Positions 5,048-9,369 of a DNA stretch of 9,369 nt are shown here, piece by piece (within the stretch, counting starts at the first letter, position 1; every line of letters begins with the position of its first letter). The translations under genes were made by a program, and so were the position numbers. The notes beneath the pieces were generated by a model that saw nothing but the letters and a program-made list of their open reading frames with translations, was not told where the DNA came from and made no database searches. Source of the DNA: Trebonia sp036501515 (GTDB lineage Bacteria; Actinomycetota; Actinomycetes; Streptosporangiales; Streptosporangiaceae); contig DASYAD010000051.1 of assembly GCA_036501515.1 (NCBI GenBank), forward strand, positions 1 to 9,369, given 5' to 3'.

Positions 5048-6303
5048 CAGCCGTCACCTGGCAGCGGCAGCAGCGGTTCCCTGCGGATGCCATGGCACGG
5101 GCCCGCCTCGTCGTGCTGGCGCGCATCCTCCCCAGCGGCCCGCAGCGCGCTGCGGATCAACTGGGTGACGCCGTCCGGATGCCTGCACGCTCCGCGCCGT
5201 TCGACGAGCGGCAGCAGCGTCGCGAGCTGGCCAAGCACCCGGCCGCGCCCGCCGTGATACGCGAGGTCAGACATGGCGTCCGCCAGGGCGGGCAGGCCGA
5301 ACACGCACGGCCCGCACTGCCCGGCTCCCTCACCGGCCAGGTACCTGACCACCCGGGCGGTCTCGGCGAGCAGGCAGGACGACGCGGGAAGCGCGAGCAC
5401 GACGCCCGCGCCGAGGGCCCCTCCGGCTGACTTCAGCGCCGCGTGGGTCATCGGCAACGGCCACGCCACGGCGGCCGGCAGCCAGGCGCCGAAGTAGCCG
5501 CCGACGAGGAGCGCCTGAATATGCTCCGCGGGACCGCCGGCCCGCCCGAGCACCTGCCCGATCGGGGTGCCCAGCTCGATCTCGTAGATGCCAGGGCGGC
5601 AGACCGCGCCGCTCACCGTCGCCAGCATGGACCCGGGCGCGGCCGGAAGCCCGGCAGACCGGAACCAGCGGTCTCCGTACCGGGCGATCAGCGCCACGTG
5701 CGCGAGCGTCTCGACATTGCTTACCAGGGTTGGCCGGCCGCGCACGCCGCGCTCGTCCGGCCGGGGCGGCGTGTACCTGGGCTTGGCCGGACCGCCGGTC
5801 AGGTACTGGACGAGCGCGGACTGCTCGCTAGCGACGTACCTGCCAGGGACACCGGTCACGGTTACCCGGACCCGGTCGTCCCGCTCCGCGACCGCGGCCT
5901 CCAGACTCGCGAGGAGCTCGGTGTCGTGCTGGTGCACGCACACGTAGGCGTCCGCGGCACCGGCGGCCATGGCCGCCGCTTCGACGCCATCGAGAACCAG
6001 GTGCGGCAGCCTGGTGAGCAGCAGTCGGTCCTTGCTCGACGCCGGCTCTCCCTCGCACCCGTTGGCCACCACTATCTTGGCGCCGCGCCCGGCCGCGACG
6101 CCGCGCATCTTCCGCCCGGCGGGGAAACCCGCCCCGCCGCGGCCGGTCAGGCCGGAGGCATCCACCACGTCGATGAACCGCCGGCCCACGACGGGCAGCG
6201 GGCCGTAGGTCCGCTCGTGGTCGGCCAGGTTCGGCGGCCGATAGTACGACAGCCCCGCGAGCAGCCGCGGGAGCCCGCCTCGCGCGATAGTAAGGGTGTT
6301 CAT
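5044..6303 (-). CDS. NuoF-like NAD(P)H dehydrogenase flavoprotein with SLBB and Fe-S region
   Basis: This 419-residue protein is homologous to complex I subunit NuoF/51-kDa, which oxidises NADH with FMN and passes electrons to Fe-S clusters. Motifs: GLTGRGGAGFPAGRKM (51-66, nucleotide/FMN glycine loop), NGCEGEPASSKDR (81-93, counterpart of NADEGEPGTxKDR), VASEQSALV (157-165, counterpart of GEETAL), PTLVSNVETL (191-200), an SLBB domain (about 229-275) and an Fe-S region EGAGQCGPC...C. In that last motif only Cys330, Cys333 and Cys373 remain of the usual four ligands; Ala327 stands where CxxCxxC has its first Cys. The start is ATG 6303 in ATGA with the ferric-reductase stop, preceded by CGGAG. 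The open frame extends to 7140 but only through other genes. No NuoE or other complex I subunits are nearby, so this is a stand-alone diaphorase that probably feeds the ferredoxin and heme b protein. Confidence 0.93.
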   Translation of the reverse strand: MNTLTIARGGLPRLLAGLSYYRPPNLADHERTYGPLPVVGRRFIDVVDASGLTGRGGAGFPAGRKMRGVAAGRGAKIVVANGCEGEPASSKDRLLLTRLPHLVLDGVEAAAMAAGAADAYVCVHQHDTELLASLEAAVAERDDRVRVTVTGVPGRYVASEQSALVQYLTGGPAKPRYTPPRPDERGVRGRPTLVSNVETLAHVALIARYGDRWFRSAGLPAAPGSMLATVSGAVCRPGIYEIELGTPIGQVLGRAGGPAEHIQALLVGGYFGAWLPAAVAWPLPMTHAALKSAGGALGAGVVLALPASSCLLAETARVVRYLAGEGAGQCGPCVFGLPALADAMSDLAYHGGRGRVLGQLATLLPLVERRGACRHPDGVTQLIRSALRAAGEDARQHDEAGPCHGIRREPLLPLPGDGW

Positions 6304-6842
6304 CGTGCTCCGAAAGTGAGGACTCGCCAGGCGGCCGCGATGCCGACGCAGGCCATGCAGCCGATCGTCAGCGCGATCACCCAGGTCGCGGACCTGTCCG
6401 TGCCGATCCCGAGGCCGTGCGCCACCGCCACCGGCCAGCACGCATAAGCCAGCCAGTGCATCGCGCGCCACGTCCGGTAGCCCAGCCGTCCCCTGGCAAG
6501 GCTGGTGACGATCAGCGCGACGAGCAGGTCGAGGGCGACCGCCCCGAGGGATAGCCAGCCGGGCTTGTAACCGGACGCGAACGGGATGAAGGCGGCCGTC
6601 AGCGGAATGGACGTGTAGGTGTCGAGGACGGTGCTGGCGACGTGCAGCGTGAGGAAGGCGACGACGAGCAGGGAAACGTTGCGGTGCAGTCCCTGGGTGA
6701 GGAACCGCGGCCACCGCTCGCCGCCGAACCGGCCGGCCGCCAGCAGGCCGAGCAGCACGCTCACGGTCAGCATCAGCAGCGCGACCAGTCCGGTGGCGCG
6801 GGTGACGTACCAGAGTCCCGGCCCTTGCATGTCGAGACTCAT
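6300..6842 (-). CDS. Ferric-reductase-like transmembrane heme b protein
   Basis: This 180-residue integral membrane protein belongs to the ferric reductase-like transmembrane family, which carries electrons across the membrane on b hemes. It has about five hydrophobic helices (16-37, 55-73, 97-116, 128-147, 153-172). Two helices carry His pairs at heme-ligand spacing: His53/His67 and His129/His142, enough for two hemes. There is no attached FAD/NAD domain, so electrons must come from separate proteins, and the two downstream genes (NuoF-like flavoprotein, ferredoxin) are the obvious donors. The start is ATG 6842, overlapping the apbE stop in ATGA with CGGAAG upstream; a longer frame from 6875 would overlap apbE by 37 bp and is less likely. 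The terminal acceptor is unknown: an extracytoplasmic flavin, a quinone, a metal or a redox protein. Confidence 0.92.
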   Translation of the reverse strand: MSLDMQGPGLWYVTRATGLVALLMLTVSVLLGLLAAGRFGGERWPRFLTQGLHRNVSLLVVAFLTLHVASTVLDTYTSIPLTAAFIPFASGYKPGWLSLGAVALDLLVALIVTSLARGRLGYRTWRAMHWLAYACWPVAVAHGLGIGTDRSATWVIALTIGCMACVGIAAAWRVLTFGAR

Positions 6843-7795
6843 GCAGCACTTCCGTGCTGTGCCTCGGCGGGCCACCCGGCCACCCGCACGACGCTGCCGT
6901 CATCGCGGACGAGCCGCGCGGGCAGCTGGATGCCCTGGAGCCACCCGACCGCCTGCTCACCGCGCAGGATCGCGGCCGTGCTAGCGACGTTGGCGTCCAC
7001 GCACGTTGCCGCGGCGACGGTCGCCGTGCGCCAGCAGGACCTGGCAGGCTTCCCGGTACGCGGGTCGATGATGTGGTGCAGCCATGCGCCGCCGCGCCGC
7101 CAGGCGCGCCCGAGCACGCTGGACGTGGCGAGGCCGCCATCCCTGATCGTCACGAGCTGCCGGGCCGCGACACTCGCCGTCGTGGTGTCGAAGCTCGCGT
7201 CGTCGGCGACGCCGACCAGCCAGCCTTCCGCTGGGGGCCGGCCCGCCACGCTGATGTCGCCGCCGAGGTTGACGAGTACCCCGCAGCCCGTCGCGGCGGC
7301 GATCTTGACGGCTGCCCGGTCCGCGGCCAGCGCCTTCGCGGTGGCGCCCAGGTCGACAAGGACGCCGTCAGGGACCGTCACCTCCCCCCGGCCGGCGTCG
7401 AGTACAATCTCGCGCCACCCGCCCCCGGGGACAGGAGGGCGCGTGAGAACACCGGTATCCCGCCTGGCGCTGCCGAAATCCCGGTCGTAGCCGAGGTTCG
7501 CCAGTGCCTGCCCGCAGGTCGGGTCCACGTCCCCGCCGGTAAGGCGGGCCGCGGCCAGCGCCACGGAAAGGGCCTCCGCGAACAGCGGGCTCACCGGAAC
7601 CGGGCGGCCGCCCGCGGCGCATGCCCGCCGGAGCTCCGAGTCCGGCCGGAACCGCGAGCAGGCGGCGTCTATCGCGGCGAGCTCGGCGTCGAGCAGGCCG
7701 CGAGCGTCCGCAAGGGCGGCGGGGTCCGCGACGAGCAGCGTGGCGAACGTGCCGAGGGCCTTCGAGGTGTGCTCACCGAAGCAGGTCGGCGGCAT
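6839..7795 (-). CDS. apbE: FAD:protein FMN transferase (ApbE)
   Basis: This 318-residue ApbE transfers FMN from FAD onto a Ser/Thr of a target protein, usually in an (S/T)GA(T/S) motif of FMN_bind or NqrB/C/RnfG-type domains. Motifs in order: CSRFRPDSELRRA (46-58), TGGDVDPTCG (86-95), VLVDLGATAKALAAD (145-159), VLVNLGGDISVAG (173-185), GLATSS (221-226), HHIIDPRTGKPA (240-251) and TATVAAATCVDANVASTAA (257-275), whose Asp267 matches the family metal ligand region. The N-terminus shows no signal peptide or lipobox, unlike classical exported ApbEs, so it should act in the cytoplasm. The start is ATG 7795 (TGATG with the preceding gene) with GGAGG 6 bases upstream. No protein encoded wholly in this window has a recognisable flavinylation motif, so its target must lie elsewhere or be atypical. 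Confidence 0.96.
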   Translation of the reverse strand: MPPTCFGEHTSKALGTFATLLVADPAALADARGLLDAELAAIDAACSRFRPDSELRRACAAGGRPVPVSPLFAEALSVALAAARLTGGDVDPTCGQALANLGYDRDFGSARRDTGVLTRPPVPGGGWREIVLDAGRGEVTVPDGVLVDLGATAKALAADRAAVKIAAATGCGVLVNLGGDISVAGRPPAEGWLVGVADDASFDTTTASVAARQLVTIRDGGLATSSVLGRAWRRGGAWLHHIIDPRTGKPARSCWRTATVAAATCVDANVASTAAILRGEQAVGWLQGIQLPARLVRDDGSVVRVAGWPAEAQHGSAA

Positions 7796-8205
7796 CAGCC
7801 CCCTCCGTGCGACGCGCTGCTCGTCGTCGGGGCGGGAGCGGCGGTCGTCGGCGCCGGGGCCGGGGGCGTGGTGGGGGGAGCCAGTTTTGGCGCCGGCGGC
7901 GCGGTCGTCGGCGCGGCGGGCTGTGCGACGGATGCCGACGGCTGGACGGCTGCCGGTTTCCGGGTCGGCGAGCTGGTGACCGGCTTTCGGGTCACGGTGT
8001 GCTGTGGCGTGGCCGAGGCGGCCGGCGCGGCCGTCGGGGGGTTCTGGACGGGCGCGGTCTGCGCGGGGGCGCTGCGCGCGAACACGACCGCGAAGCCCAC
8101 CGTGGCAAGCGTGCCCAGCTGGGTCGCCCGCCAGGTCAGCCGGCCTAGCCTGCGCACGCTGACGTCACGCGCCTGTCCGGGTGAGTCCTGGTATGTGTCT
8201 CGCAT
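7795..8205 (-). CDS. Membrane-anchored Pro/Thr/Ala-rich protein, first gene of the redox operon
   Basis: This is a 136-residue protein (141 if translation starts at GTG 8220). A polar, basic N-terminus (to about 21 from ATG 8205) leads to one hydrophobic segment (ATQLGTLATVGFAVVFA), then about 90 residues of low complexity rich in Pro, Thr, Ala and Ser, ending SASHGGG. The basic residues before the helix predict a cytoplasmic N-terminus and an outside tail; SAPAQTA could also be a signal-peptidase site. I do not recognise a fold. In related actinobacterial clusters I recall the gene before apbE encoding a TM-linker-FMN_bind protein; this looks like the TM and linker without the domain. The last codons (HGGG) double as the apbE ribosome site (GGAGG). 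I prefer ATG 8205 because GGTGAG lies 10 bases upstream, but GTG 8220 cannot be excluded. Confidence 0.72.
   Translation of the reverse strand: MRDTYQDSPGQARDVSVRRLGRLTWRATQLGTLATVGFAVVFARSAPAQTAPVQNPPTAAPAASATPQHTVTRKPVTSSPTRKPAAVQPSASVAQPAAPTTAPPAPKLAPPTTPPAPAPTTAAPAPTTSSASHGGG
7841..7914. repeat. 14-bp direct repeat, 60 bp apart, in the Pro/Thr-rich coding region
   Basis: The sequence GCGGTCGTCGGCGC occurs at 7841-7854 and exactly 60 bp later at 7901-7914. Both copies encode Ala-Pro-Thr-Thr blocks of the linker. It is a normal source of length variation in low-complexity genes and a possible site of deletion by slippage. Confidence 0.7.
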
Positions 8206-8230
8206 AAGCACCGATCTCACCGGCTCATGC

Positions 8231-8268
8231 GTTAAGCGGACGTGAAGGGCGCCTCAAGAATGGTTAAG
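8231..8268 (-). promoter_or_regulatory. Four-hexamer phased array and probable promoter of the redox operon
   Basis: On the plus strand: GTTAAG (8231-8236), GTGAAG (8242-8247), CTCAAG (8253-8258), GTTAAG (8263-8268). Their spacings are 11, 11 and 10 bp, so all face the same side of the helix, and AAG is shared by all four. This is the arrangement expected for OmpR-family regulators. Read on the minus strand, TTGAGG (8257-8252) and TAACGC (8234-8229) are 17 bases apart and could be -35 and -10 elements, placing the transcription start near 8222 and the array over the -35 region. The GTTAAG-C/G-CGG core also occurs in the spacer upstream of the response regulator. Confidence 0.55.
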
Positions 8269-8310
8269 GAGGTGATGGCCGGGCGCGTCACGCGCCCGGC
8301 CATCACCTCC
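8268..8310 (-). terminator. 20-bp perfect hairpin terminator after the O-demethylase gene
   Basis: Bases 8268-8287 and 8291-8310 are exact reverse complements with a TCA loop. On the minus strand the stem begins 8 bases after the stop codon at 8319 and is followed by TTAACCATTCTT, which is T-rich but not a pure U-run, as is common for actinobacterial terminators. It insulates the redox operon promoter that starts right behind it. Confidence 0.8.
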
Positions 8311-8318
8311 ACCGCACG

Positions 8319-9369
8319 TCAGGCCTGGTGGCTGCGCCAGCCTTCGTGGTAGTGCTCGCGAGCCTCCTGCGAGTACGGGACCGGGGCAACCGTGGCGCGG
8401 ACCTCCATCTGGCGGTGCGGCCGCTCCACCGACGCCTTCGCCGAGCCGCCGCCCGGCTCACCCCAGACCAGGGTCACTTCGGTGCCTACCTCGATGTCCG
8501 GGTCGATGACGGCAAGCGACAGCTCCTTGCGCTCGTTGTGGCTGTAGCCGCTGAACAGCGACAGGCCCACGACCTTGCCGTTGAGCAGCACAGAGTCGTA
8601 GTTCGACGCGGCATAGTTCGAGATCGGCACGTCGAGGCCCTTGTACGGGATCTCGTCGGTGAACAGCGAGGCGGCGATCCTGCCCGCGTCCTCGCCGTTC
8701 CAGGCGAGCGTCACCTTGCGGCGCTGCGACGGCTTGTCCAGGGCCTCCAGGGCCTCGCGGCCGATAAAGTCATGGTCGAACCGCACCATGTGGCCGTAGC
8801 CGAGCTCGTAGGGCGTCAGGTAGTAGTCGTCGATGTTGTCCGAGACGAAGCTGCCGCCGATCGACCCTGCGAAACCTTCGTAACCCAGCGCAGGCAGCCA
8901 CTCGCGGTAGGGCTTGAGCTGATCGCCGGTGTAAATGGCGGGCAGCGGCGACGGAATCCAGCCGGACTCCACGGTGTTGGACGCGTAGGCGCGGGAGCCG
9001 ACCGGCTCGATGCCGAACTCCTTGCCGGCCTCCAGGATCACGTCGCGGATCTCGAAATACTCCTCGTACGGGCCGAAGACCTCCAGGCCCGGCTGGCCAG
9101 ACATGCCGTGACGCAGCGCGCGGACCCGGCGGCCGTTGATGTTGATGTAGTCCGTGCGGAAGAACTTGATGTCCGGGAACGGGCCGCCGTTCAGCTTCTC
9201 GATCACCTGCCAGGCGTTCGGTCCCTGGATCTGGAACCGGTACTGGGTGCGGGTGACGGCCTTGCCCATCGGGCGCGACGGCGAGCGATCGTCGCGGACC
9301 AGTTCGACGTCCCAGTCGCCGGTCTCCACGTGGAACTGGATCCAGTTCACGGTCGGCACCCGGCCGACG
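8319..9369 (-). CDS. LigM/DesA-type tetrahydrofolate-dependent O-demethylase (aminomethyltransferase family), 5' end outside window
   Basis: These are the C-terminal 349 or so residues of a GcvT-fold protein of the LigM/DesA group, which removes methyl from methoxy-aromatics such as vanillate, 3-O-methylgallate or syringate and passes it to tetrahydrofolate. The frame is open to the right edge and reads VGRVPTVNW there, so the GTG at 9359 is an internal Val; about 120 residues are missing compared with Sphingobium LigM (about 470). Family-typical segments include YRFQIQGPNAW, RALRHGMSGQPGLEVFGPY, ESGWIPSPLPAIYTGD, DDYYLTPYELGYGHMVRFDH, VTLVWGEPGGGSAKASVERP and AREHYHEGWR. The match to LigM runs along the whole visible length. 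The true substrate is uncertain because this family has several paralogues. It is separated from the redox operon by a strong terminator, so a shared function is not implied. Confidence 0.9.
   Translation of the reverse strand, partial: VGRVPTVNWIQFHVETGDWDVELVRDDRSPSRPMGKAVTRTQYRFQIQGPNAWQVIEKLNGGPFPDIKFFRTDYININGRRVRALRHGMSGQPGLEVFGPYEEYFEIRDVILEAGKEFGIEPVGSRAYASNTVESGWIPSPLPAIYTGDQLKPYREWLPALGYEGFAGSIGGSFVSDNIDDYYLTPYELGYGHMVRFDHDFIGREALEALDKPSQRRKVTLAWNGEDAGRIAASLFTDEIPYKGLDVPISNYAASNYDSVLLNGKVVGLSLFSGYSHNERKELSLAVIDPDIEVGTEVTLVWGEPGGGSAKASVERPHRQMEVRATVAPVPYSQEAREHYHEGWRSHQA

Noticed and set aside
6304..7140. N-terminal extension of the NuoF-like frame
   Set aside because: The extra 279 residues run out of frame through apbE and the ferric-reductase gene; homology begins at the ATG at 6303, which has a ribosome site and ATGA coupling.
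6854..8245. 463-codon open frame on the plus strand
   Set aside because: It lies opposite apbE and the Pro/Thr-rich gene; its product is Arg/Gly/Ala low complexity without recognisable domains, as expected for an antisense frame in GC-rich DNA.
8319..9369. O-demethylase as a member of the redox operon
   Set aside because: A 20-bp hairpin and a separate promoter array lie between them, and THF-dependent LigM-type enzymes do not need this electron chain.
1..9369. tRNA, rRNA, CRISPR, insertion sequence or prophage signals
   Set aside because: No cloverleaf-like element, spaced repeat array, transposase or integrase motif was seen by eye; nearly all bases are within ordinary protein genes.

Overview
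The window is very GC-rich, has almost no intergenic space, and its genes are joined by ATGA/GTGA overlaps. The protein families (CHAD protein, DUF6328-type membrane protein, OmpR/HAMP-kinase pair, 3Fe-4S ferredoxin with a CxxHxxC motif, NuoF-like diaphorase) point to a high-GC actinobacterium. An order such as Pseudonocardiales is a guess. Two genes run off the edges: a PAP2 phosphatase at the left and a LigM-type O-demethylase at the right.

Left part (1-2138): the 3' end of a PAP2-superfamily membrane protein (+) overlaps tail to tail with a DUF6328-type four-helix membrane protein (-), which has a good match to a stress sigma factor (SigB/SigF-type) promoter. Divergent from that is a CHAD-domain protein (+), probably polyphosphate-binding.

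Middle (2154-4858): an OmpR-family response regulator and a HAMP sensor histidine kinase (-, ATGA overlap) are divergent from a small exported or membrane-anchored Ala/Pro/Thr-rich protein (+). The 87-bp divergent spacer is unusually AT-rich for the window. It holds two pairs of 11-bp-phased TTA-containing direct repeats and a palindromic GTTATAAC, a layout typical of OmpR-class binding sites.

Right part (4799-8220): five genes on the minus strand, each start overlapping the preceding stop, form one electron-transfer operon. In order of transcription they are a membrane-anchored Pro/Thr-rich protein, ApbE (FAD:protein FMN transferase), a ferric-reductase-like heme b membrane protein, a NuoF-like NAD(P)H dehydrogenase/SLBB flavoprotein, and a 3Fe-4S ferredoxin. 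The likely path is NAD(P)H to NuoF-like FMN/Fe-S, then ferredoxin, then transmembrane heme b, then an extracytoplasmic acceptor. The FMN_bind protein expected as the ApbE substrate is not present; a low-complexity protein sits in its place.

Upstream of this operon is an array of four GTTAAG-like hexamers at 11/11/10-bp spacing, similar to the repeats in front of the two-component system. This suggests that the response regulator controls the electron-transfer operon. A 20-bp perfect hairpin separates the operon from the unrelated O-demethylase gene (8319-9369, -). No tRNA, rRNA, CRISPR array or insertion sequence was seen.
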